Origin: CAWFFV01 sp963814985
GTDB lineage: Bacteria > Chloroflexota > Ktedonobacteria > Ktedonobacterales > Ktedonobacteraceae
DNA length: 64,000 nt
Direction: 5' to 3'
NCBI GenBank assembly: GCA_963814985.1
Contig: CAWFFV010000057.1
Location: 372,001-436,000 of the forward strand
Below are positions 7,795-16,552 of the stretch, piece after piece (position 1 is the stretch's first letter; every line of letters starts with the position of its first letter). Position numbers and translations under genes: made by a program. The notes under the pieces are model-generated. The model was not told the origin of the DNA. It ran no database searches and worked only from the letters and a program-made list of their open reading frames with translations.

Positions 7795-9174
7795 TTATTT
7801 CTCCTTAGTTTCTGATAGGTCGTGCATCGCTGGCGTTTTGAATTTCATGCGAACACTACCAAAATACACAGTATCCCCATGTTGTAGCAATTCCGCCTTT
7901 AAGGGCGTCAGGGTGAGTTCTCCCAGGCGAGTTTTGTTGCGACTTTTGAGATCTTCAATATAGAAGAAAGTTTCCTCAAAACGGATACGTGCATGCTGCC
8001 GTGATATAGTCATATTTGTATCGAGTGTACTCAGGTCAATGTCAGGACTAAAGCCACGCTTGGGATCAATGCGTCCAATAACCACAGTCTTCTGTTGGAT
8101 GGCGTAGTGTTGTATTTCGACTCCATCTTTCTCGTAACAGAGATAAGCATATGGTTTGGTTGCTGCGGCAGATTCCTGGCTCGCTCTGTCAAAAGCGGAT
8201 TGGGTTGGATGGCGTCCTTCAATTAACGTGGCGCGTAGTGCCAGATCATCATCTATAGGTGGCATCTCTTTAGTTAAGCTCTCACTTACTTGTGCTGATG
8301 CACCTCGCTCAACCGGGTAGGAACGGATGGTTGGTAGCTCTACGGTTGCCAGGGCTGTCTGTAGTGCTTCAATACTGGTAAAGCGCATGGTCGGATTTTT
8401 TGCCAGGGCGTGGTCAATCACGTCCTGGAGCAATGCAGGTGTATCATGTTTATACTGCTTCATGCGAGGAACAGCATCGGTATTCTGCATTACACCGGTT
8501 TCAGCGGGATTGCGTCCAACGAAGGGAGGTCGTCCTGTAACCAGCTCAAATATGAGCAGGCCAACCTGGTAGATATCGCTCCACGGGCCGATTTGGCTAC
8601 CATTGATATACTCCGGTGGTGCATAGCGTGGATCAAGGAATCCAATATCGTCGTTACGCTGATTATTAACGTAACCAAGTGCATTGAGCAATGGGCGTAG
8701 TCCAATATCGTCAATCTGCACCTGATCAGTGACTCCAACAGAATCTACCGTGATCAGTTGTGGGCGCAGGTCCAGGCCTATTATGCCATGCTCATGTAAT
8801 AGCTTTAAGCCCTGAGCAATCTGCTGTGACAGGTCAAGAGCACGTTGTATACTTATATTCTCTGTATCCAATACATGTTGCAACGTTATACCATGCGGAG
8901 AGTCAGTCGCAATGTAGGCACGTGATCCATCAATGCCCCAGTTATGGACACGTAGCACGTGTGGAGATTGTATTGATCGGCGCAGTTCCAGGGGTTGTAG
9001 GAGTTGTTGTACTGTCTGCGGATGGATCGTGGGCGGAAATTCTATAATGGAAAGTCCCACAATGTCATTTGTATTACGATTATAGGCAGTAGAGGTGGTG
9101 AGCATTCCACCAGCAGTAATCACCTGATTTAGGCGGTAAACGCCGCCGATCAGTCGAGCATTGCGTTGTGACAT
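7795..9174 (-). CDS. Pseudokinase-like protein with C-terminal FHA domain
   Basis: This 459-residue protein has a Ser/Thr-kinase-like fold in about residues 10-280 and an FHA domain in about 345-445. The FHA core (IGRIDPKRG, SRQHARI, KSRNKTRLGE) is intact and should bind phosphothreonine. The kinase part is degenerate. The VAIK lysine region reads VGLSII, the HRDLKPxN loop reads GLDLRPQL, and DFG reads DIG. The Gly-loop is also poor. The C-lobe motifs FLDPRYAPPEYI and WSDIYQVGLLIFELVTGRPPF are well kept. It is therefore probably a signalling scaffold rather than an active kinase. No membrane helix is seen. A promoter lies at 9221-9249. The assignment as a pseudokinase rests on motif reading only. 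Confidence 0.85.
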   Translation of the reverse strand: MSQRNARLIGGVYRLNQVITAGGMLTTSTAYNRNTNDIVGLSIIEFPPTIHPQTVQQLLQPLELRRSIQSPHVLRVHNWGIDGSRAYIATDSPHGITLQHVLDTENISIQRALDLSQQIAQGLKLLHEHGIIGLDLRPQLITVDSVGVTDQVQIDDIGLRPLLNALGYVNNQRNDDIGFLDPRYAPPEYINGSQIGPWSDIYQVGLLIFELVTGRPPFVGRNPAETGVMQNTDAVPRMKQYKHDTPALLQDVIDHALAKNPTMRFTSIEALQTALATVELPTIRSYPVERGASAQVSESLTKEMPPIDDDLALRATLIEGRHPTQSAFDRASQESAAATKPYAYLCYEKDGVEIQHYAIQQKTVVIGRIDPKRGFSPDIDLSTLDTNMTISRQHARIRFEETFFYIEDLKSRNKTRLGELTLTPLKAELLQHGDTVYFGSVRMKFKTPAMHDLSETKEK

Positions 9175-9220
9175 GCTTGTTCCCTTCGTTGTGCTATTTT
9201 CTGATTTTGGTTAGTATACA

Positions 9221-9249
9221 ATAGTATGTAAAGCATAGATATGTTGCAA
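9221..9249 (-). promoter_or_regulatory. Sigma70-like promoter of the pseudokinase-FHA gene
   Basis: On the minus strand TTGCAA (9249-9244) and TACTAT (9226-9221) are spaced by 17 bases, about 45 bases upstream of the start codon. Confidence 0.55.
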
Positions 9250-9268
9250 TCATGTTTTTCATGTTTCT

Positions 9269-9410
9269 TGATTCCTCACCACCTGCGGTGGCTCGCCCTC
9301 GTTTTGTTGGCAGTGGCAGGGTTTGCGGCGCAAACCCTGCCACTGCCAACAAAACCTACGAAGCGCCTGTGGCGCTGAGGAATTTGGAAAAGGGGACTGG
9401 AATAGTTTAC
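9269..9410. repeat. Palindromic intergenic repeat, copy B (complete)
   Basis: The element has three parts. A mini-hairpin CCACCTGCGGTGG lies at 9279-9291. Next comes a perfect 27-bp palindrome with a one-base centre (arms 9301-9327 and 9329-9355). A second mini-hairpin AGCGCCTGTGGCGCT lies at 9361-9375, followed by GAGGAATT and GGGACTGGAATAGTT. The central palindrome is nearly the same as in copy C (about 51.96 kb) but unrelated to copy D (about 35.1 kb). Confidence 0.85.
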
Positions 9411-9483
9411 CAGACCCTTCTAATGCCACTTGAGAGTAGAGCCTCAAATGTAGATGGGCTGGTTCACATAACCAGTGTAGCTT

Positions 9484-10581
9484 CTAATTATACAAATGCT
9501 GCTGGATGTATGGTGGAATAGCATTCCAATCCCCGTTAGCTGGTTGCAAGATATATTGTCCATCATTAGATTGACTATCTTCCAACACATTCTGGTTGCT
9601 TAAACCAATGCGAGCTGCGTTAGGATCGTTGAGGTCCATTTTTAACGCAAACTCTGACAAGTCAGCGAGGGACATATTCGTGTGGATCGTTTGTTGTAAC
9701 GCGTCCATTGCATCATAGAGATGGGGCCAGGTTGATACCTGTTTGACTCGTGCTAACACGGCTTTGATAATAATCTGCTGCCGTGCAGAGCGTCCAAAAT
9801 CGGTCAACTCCGCAAGATTCTCGGACGTGCCCATTCCACACACTTCAAGTGGTTCACGTGCACGAGCATACATGATAGCAGTTGCCCCATCCATATGCTG
9901 TACACCTTTGTTGAATTGAGCCTTGATCCAGCTCGGATCTACCGCTGCGTCATCGTTCTTCGGGTAGCATGCATTAAATGAATTGGGTACAGCAACGTCG
10001 ACACCACCGATAGCATCGATGACCTTTTTAAATCCGGTGAAGTCAATCGTTAGCCAATATTTGACATCCATCCCAGTGATAAGTGAAATCTTTTGATCTA
10101 CTGCTGCACCACCTGCCTGGGAGTTTGCATTATTTTGGGAAGCGAACTCATAAATGGAGTTGATCTTTGTGTAGTTTCCCGAGCTTGGAGGATACTGAAC
10201 CCAAAGGTCTCGTGGAACAGAGACCAGCGATGTGTGATGATTCTGGGGAAGCAGACTGACAACAACGAGTGAATCAGTCAGGAAAGCTCCATCATGAGTA
10301 CCACCGCCATAGCCCATGATAAGAAGGTTTGTACGATTATCGGTATTCATATAGCTTGTTTGCGTACTGAGAGGCGACTGAGTGGAGATGCTAGAGCCGA
10401 AAGCTAGAACACGCTGAGTTGTCGTAACTGCGAGGCTACTGAGGATACAAGCCAGTAATATTACAACAAGGCAACCGATCAAACAGCCTCCGCGGCGGCG
10501 TGAACGTCGCTTTGCTTGTGCAGGATAGCCTTGCCCCTGTCCCTGCTGAGGATAGGGGTAACGAGTGGCATTGGGGTTCAC
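9484..10581 (-). CDS. LytR-CpsA-Psr (LCP) family cell-envelope protein
   Basis: LCP proteins transfer undecaprenyl-linked glycopolymers onto peptidoglycan at the outer face of the membrane. This 365-residue frame has a basic region (RRSRRRGG), one transmembrane helix at about residues 33-52, and an extracytoplasmic LCP domain. The conserved segments are DSLVVVSL, SVPRDLWV and IDFTGFKKVIDAIGGVDV plus the late YARAREP motif with its Arg. The annotated start is a weak GTG at 10581. The neighbouring 10578-10815 stretch encodes, in two other frames, a Pro/Gln-rich tail that naturally continues into this protein. The true start is probably an ATG at 10815 with a good ribosome-binding site, disrupted by two frameshifts. 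Confidence 0.88.
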   Translation of the reverse strand: MNPNATRYPYPQQGQGQGYPAQAKRRSRRRGGCLIGCLVVILLACILSSLAVTTTQRVLAFGSSISTQSPLSTQTSYMNTDNRTNLLIMGYGGGTHDGAFLTDSLVVVSLLPQNHHTSLVSVPRDLWVQYPPSSGNYTKINSIYEFASQNNANSQAGGAAVDQKISLITGMDVKYWLTIDFTGFKKVIDAIGGVDVAVPNSFNACYPKNDDAAVDPSWIKAQFNKGVQHMDGATAIMYARAREPLEVCGMGTSENLAELTDFGRSARQQIIIKAVLARVKQVSTWPHLYDAMDALQQTIHTNMSLADLSEFALKMDLNDPNAARIGLSNQNVLEDSQSNDGQYILQPANGDWNAIPPYIQQHLYN

Positions 10582-10815
10582 CGCAGGGAGTTACGGGGTA
10601 CCTGTTGTCCTGGTTGTGGTGGGTACCTATCAGCCTGGACTGCCGGTGATGGTTGTTCTAGTGATCTATATTGATACGGTTGACGTTGAGGTTGTTTTGC
10701 CTGGGTCTTGAAAACTACCGATGACCAACTTATCCTGTTGGCCTTGAGGCTGAGAATGCGATGGTGGTCGAAGTGGCTGCGTTGGATCATCTGGCTGAAA
10801 AGATGGATCTGGCAT
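10578..10815 (-). pseudogene. Frameshifted N-terminal tail of the LCP gene
   Basis: An ATG at 10815, preceded by AGAAAAGGG, opens a frame beginning MPDPSFQPDDPTQPLRPPSH. It is Pro/Gln-rich for about 40 residues and then stops at 10666. A second frame (TQAKQPQRQPYQYRSLEQ...) continues the same composition to the LCP start. Together they look like one disordered cytosolic leader joined to the LCP protein but interrupted twice, possibly by sequencing indels. Confidence 0.55.
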
Positions 10816-10957
10816 GGCTTACCCTTTTCTAGTTGATCATACTTAATCATGTGAGTATATCAGTAAGACACCTTTTATACCCCTCTATCCATTTACCCTG
10901 CAAAGCGATAACTGAACGATATGCTCTTACATTTGAGACGAATAAGAAGTCCGGAAG

Positions 10958-11734
10958 TTACAGATCTGCTCTCTTTTCCCAGTCAAACCGGTGCTTTCCG
11001 TGACGTGTTGCGACTATCTCGGCCAGAATCGCCAGGGCAACCTCTTCAGGGGAGACTGCACCGATATTGAGTCCAATTGGACTATGTATCCGGCTAATTT
11101 GTTCATCTGTGAAGCCCTGTTTCTTGAGCCGCTCGGCGCGTTCCTGGCCCGTCTTGCGGCTCCCAATAGCCCCGACATAGCCGACGCGACGCGATAATAT
11201 CACTTTAAGCGTCGGCTCGTCGAATTTTGGATCATGTGTCAATACTGCTACTGATGTAGACGGATTGAGGTCCATCTTCTCCAATACTTCATCAGGCCAC
11301 TCAACGATTAACTCATCAGCACGAGGAAAGCGTTCTCGTGTAACAAAGGCGGCGCGAGCATCAACAACTATGACGTGATAGTTCAGTGCCCTGGCGAAAG
11401 TAGTCAGGGCAATAGAGATGTGTCCAGCTCCCACGATGATGAGTCTTGGTGGAGGAGGGAAACCTTCTATAAAAACATCAAAGGATTGTGTTCCTGTCGT
11501 TCCTTCAACCGTGTAAGTGCGTGTATAAGCATCACCATTCCAAATGGCACGTTCGGTTTCCTCTGCGACCATGGTGTCAAGCTCCACAATGCCGAGTGTT
11601 CCATGAAAGGTTTTATCTGGGAAGACAAGCAGTTTCGCTCCAATATGCTCTACACTGCGTACAACGGTTGCTAATGCTACACCTTTTTCTTTGAGTAGCA
11701 AATCCTTTAGTTCTTCGTAGAGTCCACTCATCAT
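10958..11734 (-). CDS. XdhC/CoxF family molybdenum-cofactor insertion/maturation protein
   Basis: This 258-residue protein belongs to the XdhC family, which binds molybdenum cofactor and helps its sulfuration and insertion into xanthine-dehydrogenase-type hydroxylases such as CO dehydrogenase. The C-terminal Rossmann domain has RLIIVGAGHISIALTTFA near residue 97. It also has VAVLTHDPKFDEPTL, YVGAIGSRKT and HSPIGLNIGAVSPEEVALAI, all family hallmarks. It is the last gene of a minus-strand set MoxR, VWA, CoxI, XdhC. No molybdenum hydroxylase subunits lie in the window. Confidence 0.9.
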   Translation of the reverse strand: MMSGLYEELKDLLLKEKGVALATVVRSVEHIGAKLLVFPDKTFHGTLGIVELDTMVAEETERAIWNGDAYTRTYTVEGTTGTQSFDVFIEGFPPPPRLIIVGAGHISIALTTFARALNYHVIVVDARAAFVTRERFPRADELIVEWPDEVLEKMDLNPSTSVAVLTHDPKFDEPTLKVILSRRVGYVGAIGSRKTGQERAERLKKQGFTDEQISRIHSPIGLNIGAVSPEEVALAILAEIVATRHGKHRFDWEKRADL

Positions 11735-11810
11735 TGCTGTTCCTCTCCACCCAAAGCTTTATCCAAATTTGATATCAGGCACCAGTGCTATGGTCGGTTT
11801 GTCTGTATAT

Positions 11811-12128
11811 CTACCAATCAAGCCTTTCTACAAAAACATGGATGGTTCCACCGCAAGCCAGACCTATCTGCTCAATATTCTCCTCTTCAGTAATACCAAA
11901 CTCAAGCATCTGTGGCTTGCCATTTGCAATGACGGCTAATGCGGCATGTATGACATCTGGTTCGACACAACCCCCGCTTATCGAGCCGGACAGTTCGCCA
12001 TTTTCGCTCACAGCTAGCTTTGCGCCTGGTCTGCGCGGGGCTGAGCCATATGTGGAAATAATGGTAGCAATAGCGACCCGTTTGCCGTGGGCACGCCACT
12101 TTTCGATATCTGGCAGCATATCACGCAT
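11811..12128 (-). CDS. Small XdhC/CoxI-domain protein
   Basis: I chose the ATG at 12128 because GGAAGAGG precedes it at good spacing; a longer reading to 12224 adds residues unlike the family. The 105-residue product is a stand-alone XdhC_CoxI domain with APRRPGAKLAV, the diagnostic SGSISGGCVEPDV and LACGGTIHVFVE. Stand-alone CoxI proteins pair with a longer XdhC/CoxF protein in CO dehydrogenase maturation clusters. The longer partner follows 77 bases downstream. Confidence 0.87.
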   Translation of the reverse strand: MRDMLPDIEKWRAHGKRVAIATIISTYGSAPRRPGAKLAVSENGELSGSISGGCVEPDVIHAALAVIANGKPQMLEFGITEEENIEQIGLACGGTIHVFVERLDW

Positions 12129-12304
12129 CGTGCCTCTTCCTTTCAGGATATCTGCGATCAGAGAAAGACCTCTGATCGCAAGCACAAAAATAGTAGATTT
12201 ATCGCTCATTATATACCAGTACAAGAGGGGTAGCTTCCGCGAACTTGATGAAATGACGTTGGAAATTGTACTTGCAGCTTCTAAGGCAGACAGAAGGAAT
12301 GCAG

Positions 12305-13651
12305 CTATGGTTGTTTGCGTTTAGTCCACGCTTCAATCTTTTTATGTCGTACAGCAGTTGTACGTACTGGCCGACTGTCATCAATAGTAGAGAGCAAATT
12401 GCCCAGACTGATCAGACTATCCAGATTATGAGCAGGCAGAAAATTATCGACGAACGGTAATGCTGCTTTCATACCTATCGTCAGAGGGCGGTAATCGGGT
12501 GATCCCAATAGCGGATTGAGCCAGATGAGGCGGTGACAGCTGTGCTGCAAACGGTCCATCTCGGCCTGGAGCACACCGGCTTCACCTCGATCCCACCCAT
12601 CGCTGATAATCAACACAACCGCTCCTCTGCCCAGGACACGTTTCGCCCATTTATGATTAAAGAAATGAAGGGCATCGCCGATGCGTGTCCCGCCGGACCA
12701 ATCTTGTACTGTCTTAGAAACATCACGTACGGCATCATCAACGTCGCGCTTTTTCAACTGACGTGTAATCCGTGTAAGGCGTGTTCCGAAAACAAATGTT
12801 TCAACATTCATCAGACCATTTGAGAGTGTATGGATGAAGTGTAACAGGAGTCGTGAGTAGAGACTCATGGAGCCGCTGATATCGCAGATAATCACCAGTG
12901 GACGTGGTTTACGCTTGACCTTGCGCCACGTCAACTCAATCATTTCCGCTCCATATTTTAAATTGTGGCGCACGATACGACGCATATCAGGATAGGAACC
13001 ACTTCTGGATGGAGTTTTGCGACGTGTTGAACGCATTCCCAGGTGCCAGCGCATCTCCGCCATCAGCTTTTTTGCCTCCTGCACCTCGTCCCATGTAAAG
13101 TTTTCAAAATCTTTCTTTCTTAGCTGCTCAATGGCACTATAAGCCGTACCCTGTGGGTTACCTCTGTCCTCACTGTCTTGATCATCGTCCAGAGATGGAC
13201 GATGACGTTTTGTGTGGCGCATCTCGCTATGCAATTCTTTACGTTGTTCACCAGCGTTTAGATGTTCTGCCAGGCGTTTGCGCTCCGATGGAGGTAGACG
13301 CATCTGGCGTTTCTCGTGCTTAGAGGCTCCCTGGCTGGTTTTCTTATGCGAGGGATCACGTAAAAACCAGTAGTAGTTGAACATCTGGTTAAAGATTGAC
13401 TCTTGTTCATGCCTGGTCAGCAAGCAACATTTGAGGGTAGAGTAGAAGTCTTGTTTGTTAGTGAGATCAATATATTGCAATGTCTCGGCAAGATCAAGCA
13501 TCTGGCCTGGTCCTACGTTGATTCCCACCTCCCAAAGAATGCGACCAAATTCTGTGAGACGGTAGAGTAAGCGCTCACCCCGCTCTATATCGAGTGGTCG
13601 TAGCACTGAGGAGGCTACATGCTCACCATTTTCCGGTGGGAGTGCGTTCAT
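12305..13651 (-). CDS. CoxE-like von Willebrand factor A domain protein
   Basis: This 448-residue protein pairs with the MoxR-type ATPase encoded two bases upstream, as CoxE does with CoxD in assembling the Mo/Cu cluster of CO dehydrogenase. The C-terminal VWA domain keeps a complete metal-ion-dependent adhesion site: DISGSMS around residue 270, TRIGDAL, and IISDGWDRGE. The middle (about residues 115-200) is highly charged and probably flexible. The N-terminal part contains the VGINVGPGQMLD segment typical of the family. The gene is almost overlapping with moxR, so they are co-translated. Confidence 0.88.
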   Translation of the reverse strand: MNALPPENGEHVASSVLRPLDIERGERLLYRLTEFGRILWEVGINVGPGQMLDLAETLQYIDLTNKQDFYSTLKCCLLTRHEQESIFNQMFNYYWFLRDPSHKKTSQGASKHEKRQMRLPPSERKRLAEHLNAGEQRKELHSEMRHTKRHRPSLDDDQDSEDRGNPQGTAYSAIEQLRKKDFENFTWDEVQEAKKLMAEMRWHLGMRSTRRKTPSRSGSYPDMRRIVRHNLKYGAEMIELTWRKVKRKPRPLVIICDISGSMSLYSRLLLHFIHTLSNGLMNVETFVFGTRLTRITRQLKKRDVDDAVRDVSKTVQDWSGGTRIGDALHFFNHKWAKRVLGRGAVVLIISDGWDRGEAGVLQAEMDRLQHSCHRLIWLNPLLGSPDYRPLTIGMKAALPFVDNFLPAHNLDSLISLGNLLSTIDDSRPVRTTAVRHKKIEAWTKRKQP

Positions 13652-13653
13652 GG

Positions 13654-14565
13654 TCAGAAAACTCCCCGTGCCTTCTGTAACAATTTGGTCAGGTCGTTCC
13701 CACCAGCTTTGAGAACATCATCCTGGTACTTCAGAAGGGCACCAAGCGTATCGCGAACGGGGCCTTCTACAAGTTCCATCTGGTCGAGTGCGAGCAGCGA
13801 ACTAATCCAGTCAAGGGTTTCCGCTACACCGGGAGCTTTATAGAGATCTGCGCTCCTCAATTCGTGTACAAAAGTACAGACTTGCCTGGCGAGTCCTTCC
13901 GGGACATCAGGCATGCGAGCCAGGATGATCGAATATTCTTTGTCTACCGTGGGGAAATCGATCCAGTAATAGAGGCAACGTCGCCGCAATGCATCGTGAA
14001 TCTCACGTGTGCGATTGGATGTAATAATGACAAAAGGTGGCTTCGTAGCCTGGATCGTTCCAATCTCAGGAATAGTGATCTGGAAGTCGGAGAGGAGTTC
14101 GAGGAGATAGGCCTCGAACTCCTCATCACTGCGGTCTAGTTCATCAATAAGTAGTACGGGAGGTGTAGTGTTGGCTGGATCGATGGCTTGAAGCAAAGGC
14201 CGCTGCATCAGAAAATCGGGGCCAAATATTTCCTTTAGTTCTTCCTGACGATTAATGCTACTGGTTTCCATCAGGCGAATATGGAGCATCTGTCGCGTAT
14301 AGTTCCATTCATAGACTGCCGTATTGATATCGATACCTTCATAGCATTGGAGGCGGATCAATTTTGTGTTTAGCATAGCGGCCAGCACTTTAGCGACTTC
14401 CGTTTTACCTACTCCTGGCTCGCCCTCTAAGAGAAGCGGTTTGCGTCGTTTGAGAGCCAGGAATACCGTTGTGGCGAGGCTGCGATCAGCGACATAATTT
14501 TGAGCAAACATCGCCTGCTGTACCTCTTCAATCGTTGCAAAATTGGTGAATAGTTCCTGCTCCAA
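13654..14565 (-). CDS. MoxR family AAA+ ATPase (CoxD-like)
   Basis: This 303-residue AAA+ protein has Walker A GEPGVGKTE near residue 47, Walker B VLLIDELDRSD, and the sensor region FVIITSNRTREIHDALRRRC. MoxR ATPases act as chaperones with a VWA partner to insert or remodel metal cofactors. The partner gene follows after two bases. This gene heads the putative CODH/xanthine-dehydrogenase maturation operon. A role in another metalloenzyme's maturation is equally possible because no target gene is nearby. Confidence 0.9.
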   Translation of the reverse strand: MEQELFTNFATIEEVQQAMFAQNYVADRSLATTVFLALKRRKPLLLEGEPGVGKTEVAKVLAAMLNTKLIRLQCYEGIDINTAVYEWNYTRQMLHIRLMETSSINRQEELKEIFGPDFLMQRPLLQAIDPANTTPPVLLIDELDRSDEEFEAYLLELLSDFQITIPEIGTIQATKPPFVIITSNRTREIHDALRRRCLYYWIDFPTVDKEYSIILARMPDVPEGLARQVCTFVHELRSADLYKAPGVAETLDWISSLLALDQMELVEGPVRDTLGALLKYQDDVLKAGGNDLTKLLQKARGVF

Positions 14566-14658
14566 CGGCGGCCTCCAGTACCAAATTAATCATTTTCAGC
14601 ATATGAAAAGTTATACTTATATTTTAAGCTATCTGAAGCGACGTTCGCAAGATTGATC

Positions 14659-15762
14659 TCAAACGATAATTTTGCCATCTTTTAAGAAAAGGATATCGTC
14701 GATCCAGACCTCACCGGACATACGCAGGTCGCAGATCATATCCCAGTGTAATGCGGATTGGTTGACTCCACCAGTCTCTGGATAACTTGCCCCAAGAGCC
14801 AGATGTACTGTTCCACCCATCTTTTCATCGAAGAGAATATTCTTGGTACCGCGATTGACCAGCATATTATTCCCGAAGGCGAACTCCCCCAGGTAGCGTG
14901 CTCCTTCATCTAACTCTAGCATCTGATGGAGATATTCCTGTCCCTGCCGTGCACTGGCTTCACAGACACGACCATTGTGGAAGACGAGGCGGATACCTTC
15001 AACTGCACGTCCATCGTAGGTTGAGGGAATGTCGAATTGGATGACACCGTTAGCGCTATTCTCGACGGGACCCGTGAAGAACTCACCGCTGGGAAAATTG
15101 CGTTTACCGTCGCTATTAATAAAAATGCGGTCCGCAATTGAGAGCGTAAGATCTGTCCCTTCTCCTCTAATATGAACCTGTTTGTGCCCATTCAGCCAGT
15201 TGACAAGGATCTGTTGTTGCACAGATAGCTCTTGCCATTTGGCAATAGGGTCAGGATCATTGAGGAAACAGACATCGAAGACAAACTCCTCAAAATCATT
15301 CAGGGACATATTGGCGTCCTGGGCATAACCACTGGTAGGGTAGAGTGTGGAGCACCAGCGGAATTTGCCAGCCTGTTCCCGGTTGCGCAAGGTCTTCCTG
15401 ACACCTTGTGCCGTCTGACGCCGTTTGGCAGCCTTTGCAGGGTCGATACCACTAAGGGATTTTGTGTTGCTGCTGGATGCAATAAACAGTCGCGCATCAA
15501 CTTGCTCGGCCAGGACATCCAGAAGAGGAGATGGTTTGGTTAGTTGTTTATCGTTGCCTTCACGCAAGAGAATTTCGTCAAGATTTTCTAGCTCGACGAT
15601 CACTAAAGGATGTGCCCCAGCACGGAGTGCTTCACGGTAGACGGCTTCGATAAGTGGTGCAGCCAGTGGCGTAGCTTGAATGGCAATGGTTTCTCCTGGT
15701 TTCAGATATAAAGAGTAGTGTACCAGCGTATGTGCCCAACGATCTAGACGAATATCATGCAT
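14659..15762 (-). CDS. M29 family metal-dependent aminopeptidase
   Basis: This 367-residue protein is a dimetal exopeptidase of the AmpS/AmpT thermophilic aminopeptidase family. Recognisable family segments are YSLYLKPGETIAIQATPLA near the N-terminus, VHIRGEGTDLTLSIADR, NFPSGEFFTGPVE, LGEFAFGNN, and TVHLALGASYPETGG followed by SALHWDMICDL. These supply the expected Glu, His and Asp metal ligands. The length is normal. The gene is alone on the minus strand with about 90 bases to the moxR start. There is no signal peptide, which suits cytosolic peptide turnover. Confidence 0.92.
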   Translation of the reverse strand: MHDIRLDRWAHTLVHYSLYLKPGETIAIQATPLAAPLIEAVYREALRAGAHPLVIVELENLDEILLREGNDKQLTKPSPLLDVLAEQVDARLFIASSSNTKSLSGIDPAKAAKRRQTAQGVRKTLRNREQAGKFRWCSTLYPTSGYAQDANMSLNDFEEFVFDVCFLNDPDPIAKWQELSVQQQILVNWLNGHKQVHIRGEGTDLTLSIADRIFINSDGKRNFPSGEFFTGPVENSANGVIQFDIPSTYDGRAVEGIRLVFHNGRVCEASARQGQEYLHQMLELDEGARYLGEFAFGNNMLVNRGTKNILFDEKMGGTVHLALGASYPETGGVNQSALHWDMICDLRMSGEVWIDDILFLKDGKIIV

Positions 15763-15869
15763 AAGAGTGTTCTTTCTGTTGTCAGTGTGGGTGGCATCAT
15801 AAATCAGGAGGTGAAACCTGGCTGTCTGATGTGCTAATCCGATCGTAGCCAGGCTTCCAATTACCTTTG

Positions 15870-16496
15870 TTAGGGGAACTTCTTTTTTCTAGGAGGAGTT
15901 ACTGTCAGTGTACCCTGTAAGGCCCCTTGGGTAGATGTTGCCGTTGGCGAGACAACGATCATCGTAAAAAATGCTGCCCTGTCTTCTCCTACTGTACAGT
16001 TTTGATCACCCTTAGTGAAAGTAACCGTCACGAGAGTGAGATGGTTAATCGCGGATGCACGGTTGACGGTTGAGATTGCAAAGACAGCTAATCCATCGGC
16101 GGTAGTTGTAACTGTTTGAGGGGTCGTAGTGCCATCAGGCCACAGTACTGTGGCTGTTGCTGTTGCACCTTCAATCCCTTCGGGGCTACCGTTGACGTTG
16201 TGTGTGAATTTTGCATATATGCCTACCATCGTTGCCGTATTGAAGCTGGGAGATGTTTGTGTTGCCCAGGCACCACACGAGTAGGAAGTTGAGGGTGGAG
16301 TTGGTGAACCAGCGTTTGTATCTCCTATATGAATTGTAACCGTGACGGCCGGACTGTTGATGTTTGCGACGTTGGTGTTGCTTGCGCTGTCACAGGCCAC
16401 AATAAGTATACTAAGAAAGATGAGAAGAAGAATGGCTCCACATTTGAGAGAGAGAGAAGCGCCTATTTTCTGTTGTTCTCGTATTTGCGATTCCAT
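15870..16496 (-). CDS. Putative lipoprotein with Ig-like domain
   Basis: This 208-residue product has a basic start, a hydrophobic stretch and the lipobox-like ILIVAC at residues 30-35, so it is probably a lipid-anchored extracytoplasmic protein. The body is Thr/Ser/Ala-rich beta-type sequence. A segment resembling Big-1-type Ig modules is visible (ATATVLWPDGTTTPQTVTTT then GLAVFAIS). No catalytic motif is recognised. The C-terminus ends in a basic KKK motif. A perfect 13-bp inverted repeat sits 20 bases upstream of the start. Function is unknown. Confidence 0.7.
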   Translation of the reverse strand: MESQIREQQKIGASLSLKCGAILLLIFLSILIVACDSASNTNVANINSPAVTVTIHIGDTNAGSPTPPSTSYSCGAWATQTSPSFNTATMVGIYAKFTHNVNGSPEGIEGATATATVLWPDGTTTPQTVTTTADGLAVFAISTVNRASAINHLTLVTVTFTKGDQNCTVGEDRAAFFTMIVVSPTATSTQGALQGTLTVTPPRKKKFP

Positions 16497-16515
16497 AGAT
16501 GTAATATCCCTTTGT

Positions 16516-16552
16516 CCACTATGTTATATTCTAAGAAAGTATAACATAGTGG
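16516..16552. promoter_or_regulatory. Inverted repeat upstream of the lipoprotein gene
   Basis: Perfect 13-base arms CCACTATGTTATA (16516-16528) and complement (16540-16552) flank an 11-base centre. It starts 20 bases before the lipoprotein start codon. It could be an operator or a 5' leader hairpin. Confidence 0.45.
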
